Positions 25,183 through 33,503 of a stretch of 64,000 nucleotides of DNA are shown piece by piece. The notes beneath the pieces were generated by a model. It worked only from the letters and a program-made list of their open reading frames with translations. It was not told where the DNA came from and did no database searches. Numbering within the stretch: position 1 is the stretch's first letter; each line of letters opens with the position of its first letter. The stretch lies in NCBI GenBank assembly GCA_047921455.1, contig JBLRWC010000007.1:1-64000 (forward strand), read 5' to 3'. The translations under genes and the position numbers were made by a program. Source of the DNA: XN24 sp047921455 (GTDB lineage: Bacteria; Pseudomonadota; Gammaproteobacteria; Steroidobacterales; XN24).

Positions 25183-26106
25183 TCAGGGGGCGGGTGCGGC
25201 GGCCTTGCCGCCGATGGCCTGCCGGATCCGTCCGAACAATGCGAGCGGACCCGCCCCCGCGGGCCGTCGGGCAGAACGCCCGAAACTCTGGGTGATCCTG
25301 TCAAGCAGAATGGCCAGCAGCACGACACCGAGGCCACCTTCGAAGCCGAGGCCGACATCGAGTCGCTGGATACCCGTCAGCACGGTATTGCCGAGCCCGC
25401 CAGCGCCGATCATCGAGGCGATGACGACCATCGACAGGGCGAGCATGATGGTCTGGTTAACGCCGGCCATGATGGAAGGCATGGCGAGCGGCAATTGCAC
25501 CTTGAACAATAATTGCCGCTCGGTACAGCCGAAGGCCTGGCCCGCCTCGACGTTTTCCGCGCTCACCTGGCGAATTCCCAGGTTTGTCAGTCGCACGGCC
25601 GGCGGCATCGCGAAAACCAGCGTAGCGATTGCCCCGGGCACCTTGCCCAGTCCGAAGAAGATCGCCGCCGGGATCAGGTACACAAAGGGCGGCATGGTCT
25701 GCATCAGGTCCAATACCGGCCGAATGATCATTTCGACGGAGTCGTTGCGAGCCATGGCGATGCCGATGGGAATACCGATCACAAGCGCCAGGACACTTGA
25801 GCCGATGACCAGCGCCAGCGTGGAGATCGTCTCGGACCAGATCTGCATGCCGAACAACAGCACCATTGCGAAGGCGGCGAACACCGCAAAGCGCCAGCCG
25901 ACCCGCCACAACGCCAGTGCAACGATGATTGCGGCCAGGCCGAGCGGCGGTATGGCCTGCAGGCCTGCTTCGAAGCCGTTGATGACAAAGGTCAGGCCGT
26001 CCGAAATACCGTCCAGCACGCCGGTCATATTGTCCTGTACCCAGTCGACGCCGCGCTCGACCCAGTCGCCAATCGGAATCTTGAACTCTTCCAGGGAGAT
26101 GGACAT
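25183..26106 (-). CDS. Glycine betaine ABC transporter, permease
   Basis: A 307-residue permease of the ProW/OpuAB family, with an N-terminal amphipathic segment (EEFKIPIGDWVERGVDWVQD) and six or seven membrane helices. The EAA-type coupling loop is ENVEAGQAFGCTERQLLFKV, where the ATPase docks. VYLIPAAIFFGLGKVPGAIA is a conserved helix. It forms the membrane channel of the OpuA-type importer. It starts 3 bp after the stop of the ATPase gene, and the binding-protein gene follows after 52 bp, so the three form one operon. Confidence 0.95.
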   Translation of the reverse strand: MSISLEEFKIPIGDWVERGVDWVQDNMTGVLDGISDGLTFVINGFEAGLQAIPPLGLAAIIVALALWRVGWRFAVFAAFAMVLLFGMQIWSETISTLALVIGSSVLALVIGIPIGIAMARNDSVEMIIRPVLDLMQTMPPFVYLIPAAIFFGLGKVPGAIATLVFAMPPAVRLTNLGIRQVSAENVEAGQAFGCTERQLLFKVQLPLAMPSIMAGVNQTIMLALSMVVIASMIGAGGLGNTVLTGIQRLDVGLGFEGGLGVVLLAILLDRITQSFGRSARRPAGAGPLALFGRIRQAIGGKAAAPAP

Positions 26107-26109
26107 GGC

Positions 26110-27321
26110 TCAACCCGCCTTATCGAGCGTCTGCAACAGGATTTTCCGGTCGATAATGCCGAGATAGACACCGGTTTCATCGACGACCGGCACCGGGTGT
26201 TCACTGGATGCGACCATGGACAGGACTTCCGACAGGCCGAGATCGCTCGGCGCGGGATTGGCGTCGGCAAGGAACGCATCATCCCACCGCGTCTCGCCGG
26301 GTGAGCCATCCGCCCTGGCCAGCGAATTAACGCTCACCATGCCCTTGAGTTTCCGATTGCTATCGAGCACGACGCCGAGGTTGCGATTGCGGTCCCGGAG
26401 TTGCGCCAGGGCTGCCCGCACATTGACGCCGGGCCGCTCAAAGACCGTGAGGGCCTTGTCCTCGGCGATGTCGCCGGCGGTAAATACCTTGCTGACATCC
26501 ACGCCGTAAAAGAAGGAACGCACGTACTCGTTGGCGGGATTGGTGACAATTTCCTCCGGCGTACCGATCTGGACGACCGCGCCGCCGTCCATGATGGCGA
26601 TCCGGTCGCCGATGCGAATGGCTTCGTCGAGATCGTGTGAAATGAACACGATGGTATGGGCTTCATGGCCCTGCAAACGCACCAGTTCGTCCTGCATCTC
26701 GGTGCGGATAAGCGGATCGAGTGCAGAAAATGCTTCGTCCATCAGCAGGATCGGCGCCTTGGTCGCCAGGGCGCGCGCCAGTCCGACCCGTTGTTTCATG
26801 CCACCCGACAATTCGTCCGGATAACTGTCGGCCATTTGCTTCAGGCCGACCGTGTCGAGCGCTTTCAGCGCACGCTCGCGCTGTTCTTCCCGGGAACAGC
26901 CCGACACGTTGAGTCCGAATGCCGCGTTCTCGGCGACCGTGTTGTGCGGCATCAAGGCGAACGACTGGAACACCATGCTCATTTGCCGACGGCGCATCTC
27001 GATGAGCGCTTTCTTGTCCATCTTCGTGATGTCCTGGCCGTCCAGGAATACATGGCCACGGGTCGGCTCGATCAGCCTGTTCAGCAGGCGAACGAGCGTG
27101 GATTTACCCGAACCGGACAGCCCCATTACGACGAAGACTTCGCCCTCGCGGATGCTGAAATTCGCGGCCTGGACGCCGACCGTGGTGCGCGTGCGCGCGA
27201 AGATCTCGTCTTTGGAATACCCCTCGTCGAGCAGGCGGATGGCCTCGTCCGGCTTGGGTCCAAATATCTTGTACAGGTCCTTGATAACCAGCTTGTCGTG
27301 GTGTTGTTCCGGGTCATGCAT
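26110..27321 (-). CDS. Glycine betaine ABC transporter, ATP-binding subunit with CBS domains
   Basis: A 403-residue ProV/OpuAA-type ATPase: Walker A GLSGSGKST, Q-loop MVFQSFALMPHNTV, signature LSGGMKQRVGLARAL and Walker B ILLMDEAFSALDPL. Two CBS repeats follow (residues about 280-400; FERPGVNVRAALAQL, SSEHPVPVVDETGVYLGIID), which in OpuA sense ionic strength and gate the pump. ATG 27321 (MHDPEQHHDKLVIKDLYKIF) gives the family start; an upstream extension in the open frame is not homologous. This is the first gene of the three-gene operon. Confidence 0.96.
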   Translation of the reverse strand: MHDPEQHHDKLVIKDLYKIFGPKPDEAIRLLDEGYSKDEIFARTRTTVGVQAANFSIREGEVFVVMGLSGSGKSTLVRLLNRLIEPTRGHVFLDGQDITKMDKKALIEMRRRQMSMVFQSFALMPHNTVAENAAFGLNVSGCSREEQRERALKALDTVGLKQMADSYPDELSGGMKQRVGLARALATKAPILLMDEAFSALDPLIRTEMQDELVRLQGHEAHTIVFISHDLDEAIRIGDRIAIMDGGAVVQIGTPEEIVTNPANEYVRSFFYGVDVSKVFTAGDIAEDKALTVFERPGVNVRAALAQLRDRNRNLGVVLDSNRKLKGMVSVNSLARADGSPGETRWDDAFLADANPAPSDLGLSEVLSMVASSEHPVPVVDETGVYLGIIDRKILLQTLDKAG

Positions 27322-27674
27322 ACGGCCATAGCTCCCAACTCGCAGACGCGGGGTGCTCGATACTTGGTACGAATAAGCAGGGGGAGGCGGAAGCCCCGAC
27401 CAGGCGTGCATACGCGCCCTCAGGAGGCGCTACGCCCGGTGGGATGCGGCGAATTCGCCGTGCGTGTTCCAGGAAAGCGGAACCGTCAAGACAGGCGGGG
27501 AATATCCGAAGAACTGTGATCTGTCTGCAACCGTGTAACTTGATTTGTAGCAGGCCATATTAACAGGACGACGCAGGCGGCGCTTGCCGCGCGAACGCAA
27601 TGCAACGGCAGATGCAATCAAATCGGTCCGCGGCGCGTCTTTGCTGATAGATTCCACCGGAAAGAGTTTTGCGG
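27322..27674. other. 353-bp divergent intergenic region (opuA / ECF sigma)
   Basis: No gene is supported here. It must hold the promoters of the opuA operon (minus) and the ECF sigma gene (plus). On the minus strand TTGACG near 27500 could be a -35 box, but no matching -10 is evident. A 14-bp palindrome, CGGCGAATTCGCCG, lies at 27447-27460. On the plus strand GCAATC and CGTCT, 16 bases apart (about 27612-27638), look like an ECF-type promoter. I could not match a known riboswitch. Confidence 0.4.
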
Positions 27675-28172
27675 ATGGCCAGCATGCGGCGATTGACAGA
27701 TGAAGACTACCAGCGCGCCTTCCGATACGCCCGCTCGCTGGGGGCGGATCGAGACCTGGCGTTCGACCTGGTACAGACCGCGGTCGTGAAAGGTCTCTCG
27801 GCCGCACGCGGCGATATCGAGGAACCGGTGGCCTACCTTATTACCAGCGTGAGAAATGCCTTTTACAGTGAAATCCGCCGTTTAAAAACGGCCAACTGGA
27901 CTTCCTATGACGATATCGACGGCGTCATTGCCACGGATTTGCAGCCGCTCGAGGACTTGAGTGTCACCAGGGATACGCTGCGGCATGCGTGGGCAGCACT
28001 CTCGCCCGCTGAGCGCGAGGTGCTGCACTTGTGGGCCGTCGAAGGTTACACCATCGAGGAAATCAGTCGGCAAACCAGCACGCCGCGAGGGACGCTGCTG
28101 GCGCGGCTGCATCGACTACGCAGGCGCCTCGCGGACAGCGATGGTGCGAATGCTTCCGGAGCATTGTTATGA
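27675..28172 (+). CDS. ECF sigma factor (sigma-70 family)
   Basis: A 165-residue group 4 sigma factor. Region 2 runs over residues about 12-65 (ARSLGADRDLAFDLVQTAVV, AYLITSVRNAFYSEIRRLKT). Region 4 covers about 105-160 (LSPAEREVLHLWAVEGYTIE, then EISRQTSTPRGTLLARLHRL). It directs RNA polymerase to a stress regulon. The stop overlaps the start of the next gene in ATGA (28169-28172), the usual arrangement of a sigma factor with its anti-sigma factor. ATG 27675 is used; a TTG 6 bases upstream is possible. Confidence 0.92.
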   Translation: MASMRRLTDEDYQRAFRYARSLGADRDLAFDLVQTAVVKGLSAARGDIEEPVAYLITSVRNAFYSEIRRLKTANWTSYDDIDGVIATDLQPLEDLSVTRDTLRHAWAALSPAEREVLHLWAVEGYTIEEISRQTSTPRGTLLARLHRLRRRLADSDGANASGALL

Positions 28173-28786
28173 AACAAGACAAATCCAAAGTTGGCCTTCG
28201 CGAAGGCATTCGCGAACTGGTGCGCGCGGACGAGCTCGATGTGGCGGAACTCGCGAAACTGCACCGATTGTCGCAATCCGCGCCGAGCAATCCCGCTCGC
28301 CGTCGCTGGCTGGGAGCTGCCGCAGGCTTCGGCGTAGCCGCTATGACGGGCTATTTCGGCTCGACGCTCGTCGCGCGCAGCGGCAACGCCCAGCGCCTGG
28401 CCGACGAAATCGCGGTTAACCACCTGCGCATTGCGCCCCTGGACATCGCCTCCGGTGATCTCGACAGGGCACGCGACGCCTTCGCGTCATTGGGGTTCCA
28501 CCTGCTCGATGCGGCCGAAGTCGAAAACCTGGCTGGTACGTTGATGGGCGGACGCTTTTGCTCAGTGGCTTCGGTGCCTGCCGCGATGCTTCGTTACCGG
28601 ACCGAAACGGGCGTGGCCACGGTATACCAGGCGCGACACGATCCGCATCGCCACCGGGGCGTCGCCAATCTGGATGCCGGCGAGCCAGGCGTGATGCGTT
28701 ATGCGGGTGGCGTCGAGGTGTGTTTATGTCGAACACAAGGCGTACTGATCGCCATTGCGAAGGGCGGTTCCAAATACGCCGCCTGA
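28169..28786 (+). CDS. Putative membrane anti-sigma factor
   Basis: A 205-residue protein: a cytoplasmic N-terminal part (about residues 1-45), then ARRRWLGAAAGFGVAAMTGY, a twin-arginine-like flank followed by one membrane segment, then a periplasmic domain with LMGGRFCSVASVPAAMLRYR and YAGGVEVCLCRTQGVLIAIA. Translational coupling (4-base overlap) with the ECF sigma gene and single-span topology point to its anti-sigma partner. No zinc-binding HxxxCxxC motif of the ZAS type is seen, so it belongs to another class. The three periplasmic cysteines could sense redox state or metal; that is inference. Confidence 0.72.
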   Translation: MKQDKSKVGLREGIRELVRADELDVAELAKLHRLSQSAPSNPARRRWLGAAAGFGVAAMTGYFGSTLVARSGNAQRLADEIAVNHLRIAPLDIASGDLDRARDAFASLGFHLLDAAEVENLAGTLMGGRFCSVASVPAAMLRYRTETGVATVYQARHDPHRHRGVANLDAGEPGVMRYAGGVEVCLCRTQGVLIAIAKGGSKYAA

Positions 28787-28852
28787 GCGTATTCACCCAC
28801 TGATTTCCCCGCGGCAACCGCCGCATAACCTACCCTGGAGAAGGAGCTGATG

Positions 28853-29245
28853 ATGCTCAGAAATACTTTTTGCCTGTTTTTCGTTGCGGCCGTGTTCGGC
28901 ATGTCCATGGCATTCGCTGACGATCGCATGGAACCGTTCAGCAGCGAACGACTCGATGCACTACAGAATGAAGGCCGGCCGGTGTTGGTGGAGGTGTATG
29001 CCGACTGGTGCTCCACTTGCCGACGCCAGTCGCCAATCCTTTCAAGATTGCTGGCGGAGGACGAGTTCTCGCGCCTGGGTGCATTGAAGCTGGACTGGGA
29101 TGTGCAACGCAGTGACGCGCTGGCGCTCGGCGCCCCGCGCCAGAGCACACTGTTCGTGTTCCGGGGCGGTGAGCGGGTCGGCATGGTGGTGGCGGAAACG
29201 AACGAGCAGCGCTTGCGCGAATTCCTCGCCAGCGCGTTGAACTAG
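28853..29245 (+). CDS. Exported thioredoxin-family protein
   Basis: A 130-residue protein with a signal peptide (LRNTFCLFFVAAVFGMSMAF, cleavage near AFA-DD) and a thioredoxin fold carrying the active site YADWCSTCRRQSP. The cis-Pro is in GAPRQSTLFVF. It should reduce or shuffle disulfides in the periplasm, fed by the membrane thiol carrier encoded next. GAGAAGGAG stands before two consecutive ATG codons (28850 and 28853). The whole gene order sigma, anti-sigma, thioredoxin, CcdA suggests one stress-controlled redox unit. Confidence 0.9.
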   Translation: MLRNTFCLFFVAAVFGMSMAFADDRMEPFSSERLDALQNEGRPVLVEVYADWCSTCRRQSPILSRLLAEDEFSRLGALKLDWDVQRSDALALGAPRQSTLFVFRGGERVGMVVAETNEQRLREFLASALN

Positions 29246-29258
29246 AGGCGCGGCGGTC

Positions 29259-29996
29259 GTGCTAGGCATGGAACTGAGTGTCGTCGCCCTCGGCCTGGCG
29301 TTTCTCGCCGGGCTGGTCACGACCCTGTCGCCCTGCGTCCTGCCTATCTTGCCCATGATCGCCTCGGCGGCAACCGGGCGTCATCCCCTCGGACTGGTAG
29401 CGCTGGCCGCGGGGCTGGCGTTCGCTTTTACCGTGGTCGGCGTCAGCGTCGCGGCCAGCGGACACCTGCTCGGCGTAGAGGAACGGCAATTGCGGGTGGC
29501 CGCCGGCCTGTTGATGGCCCTGGTCGGCATGGTACTGGTCAGTTCGCGCCTGCAAGCAGGGTTCACGCGCCTGGCCAGCGGATTTGGCAACCTGGGGCAC
29601 GGCGCCATGGCGCGCATTCGTGCCGATCACCCGGGCGCCCAATTTGCCGTCGGTACCCTGATGGGCGTCGCCTGGAGTCCATGCGTCGGCCCCACGCTGG
29701 GCGCCGCAATCGCGCTTGCGGCGGGCGGCAGCGGCGTTGCCGAGGCTACCGTCATCATGGCGACGTTCAGCGTTGCGGCCGTCGTGCCGCTGACTGCCGC
29801 CGGCCTGGCGTCGCGCGCCGCTTTTGCCGGCCAACGTGAGCGCATGGATCGCGTCGGTAATATCGGCCGAACAGTCATGGGCTGGAGCCTGCTCGGCATC
29901 GGCGCGCTGATACTGCTCGGTCTCGACAAGCGGCTGGAGGCATTTCTGCTGGATCTCGCGCCCGAGTGGTTGCTCACGTTGACGACTCGATTCTAG
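29259..29996 (+). CDS. CcdA/DsbD-like membrane thiol-disulfide carrier
   Basis: A 245-residue six-helix membrane protein of the CcdA/DsbD-beta family. The two redox Cys sit in LVTTLSPCVLPILPMIASAA and VGTLMGVAWSPCVGPTLGAA, each within SPCVxP. It passes electrons from cytoplasmic thioredoxin to periplasmic partners such as the adjacent exported thioredoxin, 13 bp upstream. GTG 29259 or ATG 29268 could be the start; both precede the first helix. Confidence 0.92.
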   Translation: MLGMELSVVALGLAFLAGLVTTLSPCVLPILPMIASAATGRHPLGLVALAAGLAFAFTVVGVSVAASGHLLGVEERQLRVAAGLLMALVGMVLVSSRLQAGFTRLASGFGNLGHGAMARIRADHPGAQFAVGTLMGVAWSPCVGPTLGAAIALAAGGSGVAEATVIMATFSVAAVVPLTAAGLASRAAFAGQRERMDRVGNIGRTVMGWSLLGIGALILLGLDKRLEAFLLDLAPEWLLTLTTRF

Positions 29997-30044
29997 GGCA
30001 GGGTGGTTTCACAACCGTATCCTGCGCAGGCAGAATAGGGCGTA

Positions 30045-30737
30045 GTGGCTATCCAGATGAATTTGAGGACCTCGCAACGTAGCCGTGTTTGGCGGTTGAC
30101 GTTGCTGAGCCTGTTGTTGCTGGCGGGCGCTGCATTCGCACTCGCCGAGCCAGTGGATCGCCAGGGAATCATGGCCTGGGGCGAGTCCCTTGCGCAGTGG
30201 CCCTGGACCGCCGTCGTGCTGGTGTTGGCGCAAATCGCGTTGTTCGCCCTGGGCCTGCCCGGGACCATGATCATTTGGCTGGTAGCGCCGTTCTATCCGC
30301 CGCTGATCGCGATTCTGCTGATGCTGACCGGCAGCGTGGCCGGAGCGGCGCTTGCATACCCGTTGGCCGGTTACCTGGGCGACAACCTTTATGATCGCCT
30401 GCAGGGGCGGCGTACTTTCCAGGTGCTCGCTGCACGCGGCGATGTTTTCACGCAAATGGCATTGCGCGTCCTGCCGGGCTTTCCACATGCCATCGTCAAC
30501 TACAGCGCGGGGCTGCTGCGGCTGCCTTGGCGAGGGTTCCTGCTGGCCGCCGTACTCGGGCTCAGCGTAAAGTGGACCGTGTATTGCTGGTCGATCAATG
30601 CACTGCTCCAGCAGGGCCTGGAAGGCGATGGGCCCGGCGCAGGCGCGCTGTTGCTGCTGGTGGTGTTGACGCTCTTTCTCGGCGGGGGGAGCTGGCTAAG
30701 CATGCGGCTCAAAGCACGCGCGATCACCGCCGACTAA
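30045..30737 (+). CDS. TVP38/TMEM64 (VTT/DedA-like) membrane protein
   Basis: A 230-residue inner-membrane protein with a VTT domain: LGLPGTMIIWLVAPFYPP, AGAALAYPLAGYLGDNLY and the motif ALRVLPGFPHAIVNYSAGLL, where the R-x-x-P-x-x-P-like segment is diagnostic. DedA/VTT proteins are linked to phospholipid movement and membrane homeostasis. Starts at GTG 30045 or ATG 30057 both precede the first helix (VWRLTLLSLLLLAGAAFALA). It follows the CcdA-like gene in the same direction after 48 bp and may share its transcript. Confidence 0.88.
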   Translation: MAIQMNLRTSQRSRVWRLTLLSLLLLAGAAFALAEPVDRQGIMAWGESLAQWPWTAVVLVLAQIALFALGLPGTMIIWLVAPFYPPLIAILLMLTGSVAGAALAYPLAGYLGDNLYDRLQGRRTFQVLAARGDVFTQMALRVLPGFPHAIVNYSAGLLRLPWRGFLLAAVLGLSVKWTVYCWSINALLQQGLEGDGPGAGALLLLVVLTLFLGGGSWLSMRLKARAITAD

Positions 30738-30773
30738 ACTCAAGGTAAGTTCGAACCCGGGACGGTTCTGGTT

Positions 30774-31321
30774 ATGGGCGGGAAGCTGCGCAACTTTTTC
30801 GCTACTGTGAACCCCCCGTCTTTACCGCATCTGCAGTTGTCGTCCTGGCTTTCGTTTTCTTCGGCGTCATATTTCCGACAACCTCCAGTCGTATATTCGA
30901 CAGCATCCATAATTTCATTACCGAGTATTTCGGCTGGTTGGATATCGCGGGCGTAAGTTTCTTCCTCGCATTTCTGGTCTGGCTGGCGTTGAGCCGCTAT
31001 GGCAAGACACGGCTGGGCGGGCCCGAATCACAGCCGGAATTCGGCTACCTGGCCTGGTTTGCGATGTTGTTCAGTGCGGGCATGGGAATCGGGCTGGTGT
31101 TCTGGAGCGTGGCCGAGCCGATCCTGCACTACCAGGCGCCGCCCAACGCAGACGGTGGTACGGCTGCAGCCGCCAGCCAGGCGATGGTCTATACGTTTTT
31201 TCACTGGGGTCTGCATGCCTGGGCGGTGTACGTGGTGCTGGGCATGTCGGTCGCTTATTTCAGCTTTCGGCACGGCCTGCCATTGACAGTGCGATCCGTT
31301 TTCTACCCTGTCTTGGGTGAG
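30774..31321 (+). pseudogene. BCCT transporter remnant: frameshifted and truncated
   Basis: The first codons (MGGKLRNFFATVNPP) are a normal BCCT N-terminus. At a run of six C (30812-30817) the reading jumps to another frame, which continues in perfect register (VFTASAVVVLAFVFFGVIFP, FGYLAWFAMLFSAGMGIGLV, FFHWGLHAWAVYVVLGMSV). One missing C explains the shift. Homology ends at PLTVRSVFYPVLGE (about 31321), after roughly 180 of 500-odd residues, and the ribosome site of the dehydrogenase gene follows within 20 bases. Two independent lesions, including loss of the substrate site, make this a dead gene. An intact BCCT gene lies at 16870-18537. Confidence 0.85.
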
Positions 31322-31347
31322 ACACCACCAGGCAAACAGGAGGCCAT

Positions 31348-32634
31348 ATGGAAAATTCACCTTTTCAGCGCGCGCTCGAACGACTGGACGAAGCCGCTGC
31401 TCATGTAGAAATTGCCGAGGAGGTGCTGCAACGCCTGCGTCACCCAAAGGCCATATTGACCGTTTCGATCCCGTTAAGACGCGATGACGGTAGCCTCGAA
31501 ATATTTGCCGGGTACCGGGTGCACCACAGCGATCTTCTCGGCCCGGGCAAGGGCGGCTTGCGCTACCATCCACAGGTAGACCTCGAGGAGGTCAAGGCGC
31601 TGGCATTCTGGATGAGCTGCAAGTGCGCTGTCATGGACCTGCCGTACGGCGGCGCCAAGGGCGGGATTGCGGTGGACCCCAAGTGCTTGTCCATGCTCGA
31701 AGTCGAGCGTCTAAGTCGCGGCTTTATCCGCCGGATCGCTGATTTTATTGGCCCGGAGACAGATATCCCGGCGCCCGACGTCTACACGAACGAGCGCATC
31801 ATGGGCTGGATGATGGACGAGTACTCACAGGTAGTTCGCAAACGCACGCCCGCGGTGATCACGGGCAAACCGGTGGCGCTTGGAGGCAGCCGGGGCCGTA
31901 GTGGCGCTACAGGTTACGGCGGTGCTGTATGTCTCCGGGAATTCTGCAGGGAGTACGCTTGGGAGCCGGCGAAGACCACGGTCGCGATCCAGGGCTTCGG
32001 CAACGCCGGCCAGGAAATCGCGCGCCTGCTGCACGAGCAAGGCTTTCGCATCGTGGCGGTGAGTGATTCCGGCGGCGGCATCTACAGCGAGAAGGGATTC
32101 GACGTGCCGAGTCTTATCCACGCAAAGAACGAGCAGCGCAAACTGCAGGCTTTGTACTGCGAGTGCTCCGTCTGCGACACGGTGGACGCAAAAGAAATCA
32201 GCAACGAGGAGTTGCTCGAGCTCAAAGTCGATGTGCTGATACCCGCGGCGCTCGAGGACGTCATTACGCAAGACAATGCCAAGCGGGTGCAGGCAAAAGT
32301 AATCGTAGAACTCGCCAACGGGCCGACCAGCGTCGCAGCAGATCGAATCCTGGAAGAACGCGAGATCGTCGTGATCCCGGACATTCTTGCCAACGCCGGT
32401 GGTGTGACCGTGAGTTATTACGAGTGGGTGCAAAACCGCAGCGGGGACACGTGGAGCGAGGGAGATGTCCGCGAGCGCCTCGACGCACGCATGTGCAAAC
32501 AATTCCGGGCCGTAATGAACTTGGCCAAGGATAAAAACGTGTCACTGCGCATGGCGACCTATGCCCTGGCCCTGGAACGCCTGAGCGCCGCCGCGGAGGC
32601 CATGGGCACGGCCCGGTTTTTCAACGGGGAATAG
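31348..32634 (+). CDS. Glu/Leu/Phe/Val dehydrogenase, likely glutamate dehydrogenase
   Basis: A 428-residue enzyme. The N-terminal substrate domain shows LLGPGKGGLRYHPQVD and CAVMDLPYGGAKGGIAVDP, with the catalytic Lys in the first and the conserved Asp in APDVYTNERIMGWMMDEYSQ. The Rossmann domain has TVAIQGFGNAGQEIARLL. It interconverts glutamate and 2-oxoglutarate plus ammonia; length and motifs fit hexameric glutamate dehydrogenases, though cofactor choice is not decided. CAGGAGG 5 bases before ATG is a strong start signal. The gene begins 26 bases after the broken BCCT remnant, so it may have lost or changed its original promoter. Confidence 0.93.
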   Translation: MENSPFQRALERLDEAAAHVEIAEEVLQRLRHPKAILTVSIPLRRDDGSLEIFAGYRVHHSDLLGPGKGGLRYHPQVDLEEVKALAFWMSCKCAVMDLPYGGAKGGIAVDPKCLSMLEVERLSRGFIRRIADFIGPETDIPAPDVYTNERIMGWMMDEYSQVVRKRTPAVITGKPVALGGSRGRSGATGYGGAVCLREFCREYAWEPAKTTVAIQGFGNAGQEIARLLHEQGFRIVAVSDSGGGIYSEKGFDVPSLIHAKNEQRKLQALYCECSVCDTVDAKEISNEELLELKVDVLIPAALEDVITQDNAKRVQAKVIVELANGPTSVAADRILEEREIVVIPDILANAGGVTVSYYEWVQNRSGDTWSEGDVRERLDARMCKQFRAVMNLAKDKNVSLRMATYALALERLSAAAEAMGTARFFNGE

Positions 32635-32683
32635 GCCGGCGCCGCGAACAGCGCGAGGCTGGTCCTTGTCAGCGCCGTGAAAA

Positions 32684-32733
32684 CACTATCGGGATTGAAC
32701 GTTCTATGACCCTCCGTGTCATCATCCGATAGT
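32684..32733. promoter_or_regulatory. Spaced inverted repeat ACTATCGG / CCGATAGT
   Basis: ACTATCGG near 32684 and its exact complement near 32726 flank about 34 bases in the gap between the dehydrogenase and GDT1-type genes. It could be an operator pair or the closing stem of an RNA structure. I looked for a yybP-ykoY manganese riboswitch and did not find its conserved core. Confidence 0.25.
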
Positions 32734-32826
32734 TAAAACCTAGAAAAACCAGCCGGGCATTTCCAGTGGCCTACCGCGATTCTCGAGAAAACACGAACCC
32801 GCTCACGGGCGCCAGGCGGTAGCTCG

Positions 32827-33402
32827 ATGGAGGCTTTGCTCGTCTCCATGGGCGTCGTGGCGCTCGCCGAGATCGGCGACAAGACACAAGTGCTTACACT
32901 CGTTCTGGCAGCCCGATATCGGCAACCGCTCGCACTCATCGCGGCAATTTTCCTCGCCAGTGTGGTGAACCACTCGATCGCCGGCGTGCTCGGGGCTGGA
33001 CTCGCTGCGCTACTGGCGCCGGAACTATTGCGTTGGCTGGTAGGCATCGCCTTCGTCGCGATGGCCGCCTGGGTGATGGTGCCCGACAAGCTTGATGCTG
33101 ACGGCATTCCGGCTGCCCGTCTCGGGGTGTTCGGGACCGCGTTCATCACATTTTTCCTGGCGGAGATGGCCGATAAAACGCAGTTCGCAACCGTGGCGCT
33201 GGTGGTGCAGTTCGAAACCGTCTTCGCGGTCGTCGCTGGCACGACGCTCGGCATGATGATCGCCAATGTGCCGGTGGTGCTACTGGGCAAAGGCCTTGCG
33301 CCCCGATTGCCACTGCCCGCCGTCAAAGCGGTGGCCGCGGCAATTTTTCTTGTGTTCGGCTTGCTCGCTCTCGGTGGCGCTGGTGAGCGTTGGGGATTGT
33401 GA
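32827..33402 (+). CDS. TMEM165/GDT1 (UPF0016) family cation transporter
   Basis: A 191-residue six-helix membrane protein with the two inverted UPF0016 motifs: LAEIGDKTQVLTLVL (about residues 13-27) and LAEMADKTQFATVAL (about 111-125). Acidic and Asp-Lys-Thr residues in these motifs bind the ion. Bacterial members such as MneA export manganese; plant and animal relatives move Ca2+/Mn2+/H+. No clear ribosome site is visible (GCGGTAGCTCG before ATG). It stands alone, with 192 bp upstream. Confidence 0.9.
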   Translation: MEALLVSMGVVALAEIGDKTQVLTLVLAARYRQPLALIAAIFLASVVNHSIAGVLGAGLAALLAPELLRWLVGIAFVAMAAWVMVPDKLDADGIPAARLGVFGTAFITFFLAEMADKTQFATVALVVQFETVFAVVAGTTLGMMIANVPVVLLGKGLAPRLPLPAVKAVAAAIFLVFGLLALGGAGERWGL

Positions 33403-33503
33403 TCGCAGGCCACCCGCGTGGTGAGCAAAAATTTCGCCACTAATGACTACAATTGAAAGTAAAGGAACTCTTGACGGATTACGGGATTGAAGGAGTAACG
33501 AGG

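Noticed and set aside
28169..28786. Twin-arginine signal peptide making this an exported enzyme
   Set aside because: The RRRW flank sits about 45 residues in, with a regulatory-looking N-terminal part and 4-base coupling to a sigma factor, so an anti-sigma topology is preferred.
32635..32826. Manganese (yybP-ykoY) riboswitch before the GDT1-type gene
   Set aside because: The function of the gene prompted the search, but the conserved core of that riboswitch is not present; only a spaced inverted repeat is.
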